A stretch of 64,000 nucleotides of DNA from Paracoccus saliphilus (GTDB lineage: Bacteria; Pseudomonadota; Alphaproteobacteria; Rhodobacterales; Rhodobacteraceae): positions 3,038,001 through 3,102,000 of the forward strand of contig NZ_CP067140.1 of assembly GCF_028553805.1 (NCBI RefSeq), read 5' to 3'. Below the pieces are notes generated by a model that was not told where the DNA came from, did no database searches, and saw only the letters and a program-made list of their open reading frames with translations. The translations under genes were made by a program, and so were the position numbers. Shown in pieces: positions 25,513 to 34,400 of this stretch (the stretch's first letter is position 1; each line of letters begins with the position of its first letter).

Positions 25513-25930
25513 TCAATTAAATTTAGCAAATAACCGCTCAAGAAATAATTCATTTTAAATCAATGAATTAAATATATATCTTTAGAATTAATCTCGAAAT
25601 TTTTGACATCTAAATATTGGTCAACATATCTGTCTATATATTAATAATAATTAAAAGAAATTGATAGAATTTACCGAAGAGTCAAAAAATTTTCTCGGCC
25701 AAAACGCCCCGACCGATCCCAACTCCAATTATTGATGCAACATTGACTATGGCAAATTTGCAATTAAATACGAATTTGCATAAAATGCAAACACTATGTA
25801 GGGATTTATTCGCAGGGATTGTAATTTAACTATTCCAAATTAATCGAATCAAATAATATGCATGGCATTTATTGGGTTTTTGGAATAAAATTCAACCTCA
25901 CAGGAAAACCAAATATTCTACGTGAGAATC
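25513..25930. promoter_or_regulatory. Long AT-rich upstream region of the Gly-rich gene
   Basis: Over 400 bases are strikingly AT-rich against GC-rich neighbours, with no gene. ACCAAATATT at 25908-25917 and AAATATTGGT at 25612-25621 match halves of the palindrome ACCAAATATTGGT found before the large autotransporter. It may hold regulator and silencer sites. Confidence 0.45.
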
Positions 25931-25965
25931 ATCAGCTGGAACTGATTCGCGCTTTCAACCATTCG

Positions 25966-26219
25966 GTATGCCATGTTCCGAAACAACATCGGTGTTCCGC
26001 TCGATGTGATCCAGGGTAATCGACAGCTTGTCCACCGCCCCCTCCTGCGAATCTTCGATGTCCCCCAAGAGCAACTGATCGCTCAAATAGCTTTCCAATG
26101 CCTGCTGGTTCTTCCGTGTTCATTATCCCGATCGCTTGCAGAGATTTCTGTATGACCGCAAGAATGCGTAGTCGTGCCGGATCGCGCTCGGTAGCCATTT
26201 CTGGCCAAAAATCAGTCAT
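25966..26219 (-). pseudogene. Frameshifted small gene of unknown family
   Basis: The first part reads MTDFWPEMATERDPARLRIL then IQKSLQAIGIMNTEE. Beyond about 26110 the natural continuation is in another frame (RKNQQALESYLSDQLLLGD, then a stretch ending EHGIPNG and a stop). The unshifted frame becomes low-complexity Gly/Arg sequence. One indel near 26105-26125 would restore a protein of about 84 residues. I do not recognise it. Confidence 0.4.
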
Positions 26220-26270
26220 TCATGATCCTCACCGATAAGAGCTGATCTGTGCCGCAGTGTCCGGCACTGG

Positions 26271-26317
26271 GAATGGCTGGGATGTGGGACCGACCGAGGA
26301 ACCATGGCAGCGGCGAA
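26271..26317 (+). repeat. 47-bp direct repeat, copy 2
   Basis: It matches 21726-21772 with about 44 of 47 identical bases, same orientation. The copies flank the regulator and the two exported-protein genes, which may mark a past duplication or integration. Confidence 0.75.
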
Positions 26318-26432
26318 GTGCTATCCCCGGATTACCGACAGGCAATGAAACCCCGGCACAATGATTTCAGCCAGGACAATATGAGCAAGCCCGGCGACTG
26401 GACGGCGGCGAGCCCCGGGCTCTGTGGACGGT

Positions 26433-26745
26433 TTAGGCGGTGCCGCGCTTGATCCATTGCGGCGTGATGGTCCGGAATTCCGACGGTCCGGCGAGCAGTG
26501 CCGCCGTTTCCTGCTCATACGCCTTAAACCATGGCTGCTTGACGAAATCATCCGTTGCTGCTTCGCCGGTGAAGAGTTGATAAGCTACGATCGCATCGGG
26601 ATCGGTGTCATCAAATCCGTAGACATATGCGATCTGGCCATCTGCACGCTCGATATAGGAGCGCATATTTCTCCCATATTTGCTTGACCTCTTCGCGCTT
26701 GCCGGGTTGCGCCCTGTGCCTGATGTAAAGTGCTTTCATGCTCAT
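26433..26745 (-). pseudogene. Frameshifted antibiotic-biosynthesis-monooxygenase (ABM) domain protein
   Basis: From ATG 26745 (after GGAG) the frame reads MSMKALYIRHRAQPGKREEV then KQIWEKYA, the usual start of putative quinol monooxygenases. Around 26664 the continuation switches to another frame: RSYIERADGQIAYVYGFDD, then DPDAIVAYQLF and a normal C-terminus ending WIKRGTA. The two halves together match the length of about 100 residues of the family, so one small indel has broken the gene. Confidence 0.65.
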
Positions 26746-26803
26746 GATTCATCTCCTCGAACGTTACGGCGTTTGCCGCTGATGGTCGGGCGTCGTGCCC
26801 ATA

Positions 26804-27031
26804 TTACATGACGATCGAGCAGCGCCGTTTGTGACATGGGCAGAATTCCGGTCGATCAAAACAGTGCCAATCAGGTTCGCCAACAATCAGCCGGATCGCG
26901 TCCCAGCGGTGCAGATAGGCGCCCAGCTCGGCGGCACCCCACAGGACCAGGGCGATATTCTTAGAGAAATTGGCTAAGCTCTGGACGCGCAGGTTGTGGC
27001 TTTTGACATGATCAATCTCGGTTTTCGACAT
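26804..27031 (-). CDS. Small hypothetical protein
   Basis: A 75-residue frame starting MSKTEIDHVKSHNLRVQSLA after AAGGA, with a hydrophobic stretch NIALVLWGAAELGAYLH and a Cys-rich end (CFDRPEFCPCHKRRC). No family recognised. The ribosome site and non-random start support it, but the C-terminal half could be out of frame. Confidence 0.3.
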   Translation of the reverse strand: MSKTEIDHVKSHNLRVQSLANFSKNIALVLWGAAELGAYLHRWDAIRLIVGEPDWHCFDRPEFCPCHKRRCSIVM

Positions 27032-27152
27032 ATTTCCTTATGTTATCAGTTTATTACGCGATAACTGTAAGTTGCCAGACCGTCGCTGTCCGGTGGGATT
27101 TGGTGCATGTATCGGGAGTTCGACGGGAATGACCGAAGCCTTAGAAAATCCC

Positions 27153-27190
27153 GTCAGACCGATGGGGATGCGTTTGGTGCCCGAGGTAGG
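27153..27190. repeat. Degenerate repeat fragment, copy 1
   Basis: A stretch of about 36 bases (GTCAGACCGATGGGGATGCG onward) matches 36713-36750 with few mismatches. Both copies sit in gene-poor, decayed DNA, likely relics of one mobile element. Confidence 0.5.
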
Positions 27191-27497
27191 ATGGACCTAG
27201 CCCTCCATCCCTTCACAGCCGTCGCGACAAGCCAAAACGGTCAGACAGATTCATCCAAGCACTGTGACTAGGAAACTTCGGCCCCACGGACGTACCACCA
27301 TTTATCCAGGGGTCCGCGCAGGCCGGCAAGGAAATGCGCTGAGTAACGGTAGTGGTTGCCCGGTAGTGTTGTGACAGCTGGATAGCTCTTGCCCCGACCG
27401 GCGCCCATGTCTGCCGCTCCGGCTTTATCCTGCACAGGCGCAATCTTGTGTGCGGAGGGAATAATGAAAGGCCACGCCCGGCGGCACTTACGACAAC

Positions 27498-29075
27498 TTA
27501 TCCATCGCTTGACTTCAGTTCCGGAAACCTCCCGGCGATTTCCGGATCGATCGCCTCACCCCCATGAATGCGTGTGAGATGTGAGATGATCCCGTGCAGG
27601 ATATTGCGCTGATGGTTCCGGCGTTGGAACTGGCGCGCGGAGATCATGAACAGGTATCGGGTCAGATGCCGGCCGATCTCCGGAGGTATCGCAGTGAGGG
27701 CATGCTCCAGGGGAGCCGGAAGCTGCCGGGATTTCGGTGAGATGAGAAACAGGCCCGCTGTGGCCTGCGACGCTGGATCGATATCACGAAGCTGAATGGC
27801 GATGTGATCCACTGCGCCCCGCCGATCCGCCGCCATCAAGGTAACGGCTTTCAGGATCAGAAGGTAGATGTGAAACTGGGAGCCCGGCCCGGACAGCTCG
27901 ATTGCCTTGTCATAGAACGATACCGCTTCATCGATCTCGCCCCTGCTTGCCGCGATCTGCGCCTTCATGGAAAATGCGGCCGCGAAAGCGGTGCTGTCGT
28001 TAAAGGCCTTCTCGGTCAGCCGATGGGCAAGTTCCAGATAGCCCCGGTCGATGAAGCGCAGCAGCTTCGCGATTGCGAGGAGCAGTTGCGGATGCTCATA
28101 GGCATCCGGCAATGCGCGCAGGCAAAGCGCCTCGATCTCCGTTTCAAGGACCTGCCATTCCCCCTCCCCGATGGGAGCCGTGTGAACCTCTCCGAGGCTC
28201 TGGAGCAGCCTGGCATAATGATTGAGGGCCAGCATGACGGAGATATCGGGATTTTCGCGATCCTCCTCATGGGCCTTCCGAAGGCGCTCCGCATTCTCCC
28301 GCCAACTGGTGAGATCATTGGTCAGCAGCACCGCCGCATCATGCATGCGCAGATGCATGGGGCGATCGCCGGGCTGATCCGCGCCCGGACCGGGAAGCGC
28401 GTTATGGCGCCAGACCGCTTCGGTCAGCTCCTGCGCCAGCTGTCTGACATGGTTCGGTTTCTGACCGCGGGGGAGTTTCCGCCGAAAACTCTGGACAACC
28501 TGGCGAGAGCGCCCTTCGCGCAGAACGATCGCCAGGTGCAGATGCTCGGCATCCATATGGGTGCTGATTTCGAGCGAGTAATCCAGCTTGTCGGGATTTT
28601 CCGGGTTATGTCGCCAATCCGGCCGGCAGAGGACGGTTTTCTGCCCGTCGAGCACCGCTCTGATCTCGGAGGTGAGAAGATGCGGAAACCCGTTCAGGGC
28701 ATTCCGATCATCATCGAGGCCGAATACAGGTCCGATCAGCAGGAATGCCGACAGGGCTTCTTCGCTCTCCGGCTCCACCGCCCAATAATAGCCCTCGCCA
28801 TATTGGGTTGCGATAAACCGGGGTTTTCTGGCCGACTCGCCGAGGCGTTTTCGCAGCCTGTTGACGAGATAATCGATATTCCGTTCGGAGAGTGCACCGG
28901 TATTGTCGTCTCCGAGCGCTTCAAGCAATTGTGAACGCGTCACCAATGTCTGCGGGGTTTTCACGAGACGCAGGAGCAGGGCGCGCTCAAGCCGGGTCAG
29001 GCGAATGACCGCGCCGTCATCCTTTTGTGCCGTCAGCATGTCAGGCTGAAAAACGAGATCCTTGTAGCGAATCAA
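27498..29075 (-). CDS. Winged-helix (OmpR/PhoB-type) regulator with TPR-like C-terminal half, paralogue 2
   Basis: This 525-residue paralogue of the 22295-23899 protein shares the Trans_reg_C domain (LSERNIDYLVNRLRKRLG, wing FIATQYGEGYYW), the FLLIGPVFG region, and the helical C-terminal half with PLLAIAKLL-like repeats (LLLAIAKLLRFIDRGYLELA). It starts with TTG after AAGGGA, as do its relatives. It is divergent from the broken autotransporter gene at 29401, over a control region that is repeated before the intact autotransporter. It is thus likely to be the specific regulator of a surface protein, sensing an unknown signal in the cytoplasm. Confidence 0.82.
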   Translation of the reverse strand: MIRYKDLVFQPDMLTAQKDDGAVIRLTRLERALLLRLVKTPQTLVTRSQLLEALGDDNTGALSERNIDYLVNRLRKRLGESARKPRFIATQYGEGYYWAVEPESEEALSAFLLIGPVFGLDDDRNALNGFPHLLTSEIRAVLDGQKTVLCRPDWRHNPENPDKLDYSLEISTHMDAEHLHLAIVLREGRSRQVVQSFRRKLPRGQKPNHVRQLAQELTEAVWRHNALPGPGADQPGDRPMHLRMHDAAVLLTNDLTSWRENAERLRKAHEEDRENPDISVMLALNHYARLLQSLGEVHTAPIGEGEWQVLETEIEALCLRALPDAYEHPQLLLAIAKLLRFIDRGYLELAHRLTEKAFNDSTAFAAAFSMKAQIAASRGEIDEAVSFYDKAIELSGPGSQFHIYLLILKAVTLMAADRRGAVDHIAIQLRDIDPASQATAGLFLISPKSRQLPAPLEHALTAIPPEIGRHLTRYLFMISARQFQRRNHQRNILHGIISHLTRIHGGEAIDPEIAGRFPELKSSDG

Positions 29076-29244
29076 GATATTCCCTTTTCAAATTTCGGGT
29101 CGATCAAAACATCGGGGGAACTGTTTCAATGTGAAGGTAACCGCCAATTCTCCCCGTTGAAAAGACACTTATCCACAGGAGACGTTATTTTATTTCCGAA
29201 AAACCTCGAAAATTCAGCTCAACCAAATACTGGTGCGAGATTCT
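29032..29244. repeat. Duplicated regulator/autotransporter control region, copy 1
   Basis: It spans the first codons of the minus-strand regulator and the upstream region. It resembles 31141-31352. Shared landmarks are the regulator start, TTATCCACA (29169-29177) and the near-palindrome ACCAAATACTGGT (29222-29234), in the same order and spacing. Confidence 0.75.
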
Positions 29245-29400
29245 TTTGTTATAGCTGCACAGTGAAGAGCGTTCCGTTTCAGGCATGTTTCATTTGTCCT
29301 GACAGGAAGCTCGATCGTGGTCGTTCTGTTTAGCCCTCGTGCGGACAGAGCGAAGGTTCCGAGTGTCTTGTGTGACCGCAAAGGAAAACAAGGGGGCCTT

Positions 29401-30948
29401 ATGAACCGTTCACCGAAAGACGCCAGCGCACGCCGCCTGCAGCTTCTGCTCGCCGGGACAGCTCTTCTGCTTCACCCGGCGCCCATGGCGGCCCAGGCAC
29501 AGACACTGGGTCATGCGACTGGTGGCGGTGGCGGGGGATCGAATGATATCAGCGGCGGTGGCGGCGCGGGTATCGTAATCACGGATGGCGCCGCGATATC
29601 GCTCGATCTTGGTGGCTCGGGCATAATTGGCGACACTACGGTTGCGGATGGCGGTGTGCTTGCACCGGGCAGCTCGATCGGCATGCTCACGGTGAACGGC
29701 GCCCTGTCGCTCGCTTCGGGATCGATCCTCGATTACGAGATTGGCAGTCCCGGAACAACCGCCGACCTCGGCACCAGCGACCGGATCGAAGTGACCGGGG
29801 AGCTTGCGCTGAACGGCACGCTGGATCTGGCGCAAAGCGATGATGCCGCAGACGGCACGGCAGGTCTCGGCTATTACCGGTTAATAACCTATGGGGCACG
29901 CTCCCTGGTGACGGGCTGACGGTCGGGGAAACGGGCGCGATCGGTGATCCGGCCGATTATGAAATCCAGACTGGTGACAACAATGTCGATCTGTTTATAG
30001 CCGCTCCCGGCGACGATAGTCTGCAGCAGTGGCAGGGCGGTGATGGCACTTGGGATGCAACGAACGCGAATGACGCCGGAAACGCCTCCACATGGACCAA
30101 TAGCGGCATACTCATTGTCAGCCATTCGGCACCGGCAGGCTCACCATATCGGACGGTGGACTTGTGACCTCAGGGACAGCCTCTCTTGGCGACGGCTGGG
30201 CTGAGGCATCGGGCGCGATCGCGCTGAACAGCAGCGGTGTTCTCGCCACCGGCCTTGTCAAGAATAGTCTAGATTCCGGCACGCTCTCGTTCGATGGCAG
30301 GCATTCTGCGCGCCACCGCAAATAAGGCTGATTTCATGCTCGGTTTCGACGAAGGCGATGTGACGATCGACGCAGGTCTGACCAAGACCGAGGCTGGCAC
30401 GCTGGTGCTGTCCGGGCGGAATTCCTACCAGGATGGTACAATGATCGACGCGGGTATCGTGCAGGTCTCGGCCGATTACGATGCGAGCAGCCTGCAGGCC
30501 TTTGGCGAGTTGGGATATCGGATCGAGACCGCGACGGTGTCCTATGAGCCCTTTGTCGGGCTTGCCCATCTTCGCCTGAAAACGGACGGGTTCACGGAGC
30601 GAGGCGGCACTGCATGTCGCGGAACAGCAGACCGAGATCAGCTTCGCCACGCTTGGCGTCCGGGCCTCTACGGATATCCGTTTCGAGGGAGTGGCCGGCA
30701 CCCTGCGTGGCATGCTGGACTGGCGTCACGCCTTTGGCGATACCACGCCGCTGTCGCGTCATGCCTTCTCGGCCGGTGACGCCTTCACCATCGCCGGCGT
30801 GCCCATCGCCGAGGACGCGGCGGTCATCGAAGCCGGTATCGACCTGAACCTCTCGGACACCGCCAGGCTCGGCCTGTCCTACCAGGGACAGTTCGGAAGC
30901 GGCGTTCAGGAGAGCGGCCTTAAGGCCGATCTGAAGGTCAGGTTCTGA
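29401..30948 (+). pseudogene. Decayed autotransporter gene
   Basis: From ATG 29401 the protein has a signal peptide (LLLAGTALLLHPAPMAAQAQ), a Gly-rich start, and passenger repeats typical of autotransporters (VADGGVLAPGSSIGMLTVNG, then LDYEIGSPGTTADLG). At about 29890 the frame shifts; the next piece has GDGTWDATNAND and stops near 30167. A third piece (30305-30600) has KTEAGTLVLSG and barrel-like strands, and a fourth frame (30609-30948) has FEGVAGTLRGMLDWRHAFGD and ends with a barrel-type KVRF. At least three frame changes and a large internal loss (most of the passenger) mean that no outer-membrane protein can be made. Confidence 0.8.
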
Positions 30949-31104
30949 CAGGGGATGTTCAGAATTCAGAACCTGGCTGATAGATCGCGGCGACCAAGGA
31001 TGAATGATGTCAGGACCGTTGGGCTAAATCTTTTCGGTTCTGGCACATTTTATCCGGCTAATCGATATCCCGCCGGGAGATCGCGACGGAATTATTGCCC
31101 CTGA

Positions 31105-31179
31105 TTGCTGCGAATGATGATGCCGTTATGTTTTCTTGTTGTCGGCATCTCCGGCTGAAAAACGAGACCCTTGTAGCGA
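31105..31179 (-). pseudogene. 5' stub of a third winged-helix regulator
   Basis: From a TTG preceded by AAAAGGAAATGCG the minus strand reads IRYKGLVFQPEMPTTRK, then HNGIIIRSN and a stop. The first 23 codons align with the regulator at 27498-29075 (IRYKDLVFQPDMLT). The rest of the gene has been replaced by the end of the preceding autotransporter copy. Confidence 0.75.
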
Positions 31180-31352
31180 ATCAACGCATTTCCTTTTCGC
31201 TTTATGACACCTTTGATAGGCATTGAGTTATTCTTCGTTCAGGTTAATCGGGCATTTCCGTGTTTGGGGAGGCACTTATCCACAGAAAAAGTAAAATTAT
31301 TCCCGAAAAAGCGCGAAGATTCGGCTCAACCAAATATTGGTGCGAGATTCTG
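31141..31352. repeat. Duplicated regulator/autotransporter control region, copy 2
   Basis: It resembles 29032-29244. It has TTATCCACA at 31276-31284 and the palindrome ACCAAATATTGGT at 31329-31341, about 140 bases before the autotransporter start. Confidence 0.75.
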
Positions 31353-31482
31353 GTGATACAGTCCCTCCGGACTTAAACTTCGCGTCAAGGCACTGTAAGT
31401 AACCTGTTCCGATCTTTCCCGATAACGAGATGCTGACGCGGACGGTCTTCGATTGTGAAAATCGAATATCTTGGGGGATGAT

Positions 31483-34400
31483 ATGAAGCGGACAAACATT
31501 TCCGGGTATTTTTCTGAATTGGGGAGCGCGAAAGAATCACCCCGGAAGGTCCTTAGAACATGGTTGTTGGTGATTTTTACCATCATGATTTCCAGCCTCG
31601 GGATGTCGGCACCTGCCCAGGCGCAGGTCATCAATATTACCTCGAGCCCCACGAGCTTTAGCACCGAGGGTGAGACGATCACCTTCACCTATGAACTGGA
31701 GAACCTGGGTTCATATTACCTGACCAGCATCGACACGATCACCCCGACCAATCCGGACCCCGGCGGCGGCCCCGGCGTCACGATGGGCGCCTGCGAATCG
31801 TTCCCGAACGGCGAGCTTGCACCGAATGAGACAGTGACCTGCACAGGCACTTACCAGATTACCGCCAGCAATATCATGAGCGGGCAACTGACCCATCAGA
31901 TTTCCATGGATGGGCAACGTATTGGCGGCAGCTGGAACGTCACCAGCAGCAATTTCACCATGCAGCTTGTCGGAGGTGGCCCGACCTCGACATCCGTAGA
32001 GTCCCTCACCAATCCCAGCGAACTCGGTGAGGACGCGACATTCCGCGCAACTGTTGCCTCATTCGGGTGCAATGCGGGGCTGGCCCCGCAAGGCACTGTG
32101 ACTTTCACGGTCGGGTCGGTTACCTCCTCCGCGATTGCGGTTACACCGATCAGCCCCATTTCCGGGCAGGGGACAGCGGAGTTTACCACCAACAGCCTTC
32201 CCGCGGGTTCTTATGGGGTCAGTGCCGCTTTTACGCCTTCCGGAGCGGATAATTGCGGGCCGAGCAGCGGCACCGCCTCTACAAATCACATCGTCAACGA
32301 ACCTCTGCCCGCGCTTCCGGTGGTCAATAATACCAATACGGTCGTGGATGCGAATAGCACCGACAACCCTGTCACGCTCGATATTTCCGGAGAGGATATT
32401 CAATCCGTTGCCGTTGCCTCGGGGCCATCCAACGGCACGGCGACAGTCAGCGGGACGGATATCGTCTACACACCGGATTCCGGCTTCTCGGGTAGGGACA
32501 GTTTCACCTACACCGCAACCAATGCCGCCGGCACCAGCGAAGCGGCCACCGCGACGATTAATGTGGAGGCTGCAGATCCGCCGCCGACCGTTACTTTCGC
32601 GGACGTTCCGGAAATCGTGAACAGTTCGTTTCAGGTAACTTTCTCCTTCAGTGAGGCCGTAGACAACCTCACAATGGGCGATCTTGTTGTCACAAACGGG
32701 CTTCTCAATTTCCTGTCTTATTCCGGAGGCGTTTACTCGGCGCATATTACCCCGACAGCCGATGGCGCGGTGACAATCGACATCCCTGCGGGCGTGACGC
32801 AGGATAGTGCTGGAAATGACAACCTGGCCGCACAGGCCTTGACCTTCTATGACGGAACGGCACCTGTGCCCCTAATGATGCTGTCATCTGACACGCAGCC
32901 AAGGATAATCCAGGTCGATGTGACATTTACGGAAAGCGTAATCGGGCTGGATGCCAGCGACTTTCGGATCACCAATGGTTCGCTTGTCAGCCTATCGGGA
33001 TCTGACTTTACCTATAAGCTTGCTGTTGCACCAAATGGCACCGGTGACGTGATCATCGATTTGAATTCGGCAGCCGTTCAGGATGCCGCCGGTAATGACA
33101 GCGCAAGAGCCACCCTTACAGTTGATGCCCCTGTCATCTCGATCTCCGTGTCAGACCTGCCGGTCGGAAAGGTGAATTCTGAGTATGAGACGGTGAGCCT
33201 GTCGGCATCGGGCGGAACTGGACCCTATGCCTTCGATCTCTCCTCGGGCCGCCTGCCAGATGGCATCACGCTGTCGAATGACGGCAAGCTGACAGGCACG
33301 CCGACAGAGGATGGGAATTTTTCGCTGACGTTCAGGGCAACAGATGCCTCCGGCTTCACAGGTATTGCCGAATCCAGTCTGACCGTCGAACCTTCGAGAG
33401 CGGTTATAGTGACATGGGATGTGTCTGGCGGTGGAAATGTTTGGGCATTCACACCGACCGGGGCTAACCCTGGCGGGGAGGTAACAAGCCCAGCGGTCAT
33501 CACCGATACGAGTGTTCATTTTGATCTGGACTCCGACAGCGGATACGTTTTCGAAGGCGCCAGCGACAATTGTGGTGGGCACCTTTCTGCTGGTGGCAGC
33601 TTCTGGCAATTGCCTAACCCTCTTGCGATTGACTGTCATGTGGATTTTACCTTCACCCCTGCAAACGCTCCGACTGTCAGCAATACAGATACACCTGTTA
33701 ACGCAGGTAGTACCGACAATCCGGTGATCCTCGATATCGAGGGTCTTGATATCGAGTCCGTTGCCATCGCATCGGGGCCGTCCAACGGCGTGGCGACGAT
33801 CAGCGGGACAGACATCACTTACACGCCAAACGTTGGATTCTTCGGCACGGACAGCTTCACCTACACCGCGACCAATGCGACAGGCACCAGCGCACCTGCC
33901 ACCGCGACAATCACCGTCAAGGCGCCCGATATCACGCTCGGACCGGGCAGCCTTCCGGCGGGTACCGGCGGCGCGCCCTACGGCCCGGTAACCATGACCG
34001 CCGATGGTGGTTCGGGAGATTATACTTTCTCCACCACGGATACCCTTCCTGACGGGATCTCGCTTGCCACGGATGGCACGCTTTCTGGCAGTCCAACCGA
34101 GGATGGCAGTTTCACCTTTACCGTGACGGCAAAAGACGAGAACGGCTTCACCGGCCAGCACGACTTCACTTTGTCCATAGATACGCCCGAGATCACGCTT
34201 GATCCGGACGGCCTGCCGGACGCCGTGGCAGGCAAGCCATATGAAGCCCTGACCTTCACCGCAGCGGGCGGCAATGCGCCCTATGGCTTTACCCTCGACG
34301 GAACCGTGCCGCAGGGCATGAGCCTTGAAGGCGGCAAGCTCTCCGGGACGCCAACCGAAGCGGGGAATTTCCAGTTCAACCTGATCGCAGAGGACCGGGA

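Larger units (their letters stand above)
26746..27497. other. Gene-poor region with repeat fragment
   Basis: Apart from the small frame at 26804-27031 I see no supported gene. 27153-27190 resembles 36713-36750 (see repeat entries). Other short frames here look random. Confidence 0.4.
30949..31482. promoter_or_regulatory. Control region upstream of the large autotransporter
   Basis: This gap holds the stub of a regulator gene, the duplicated control region and, before the next start, GGGGGATG. Nothing else is recognised. Confidence 0.5.

Noticed and set aside
29169..31284. TTATCCACA elements as DnaA boxes marking an origin
   Set aside because: Only single copies at 29169 and 31276, in duplicated promoter regions; no cluster or origin genes nearby.
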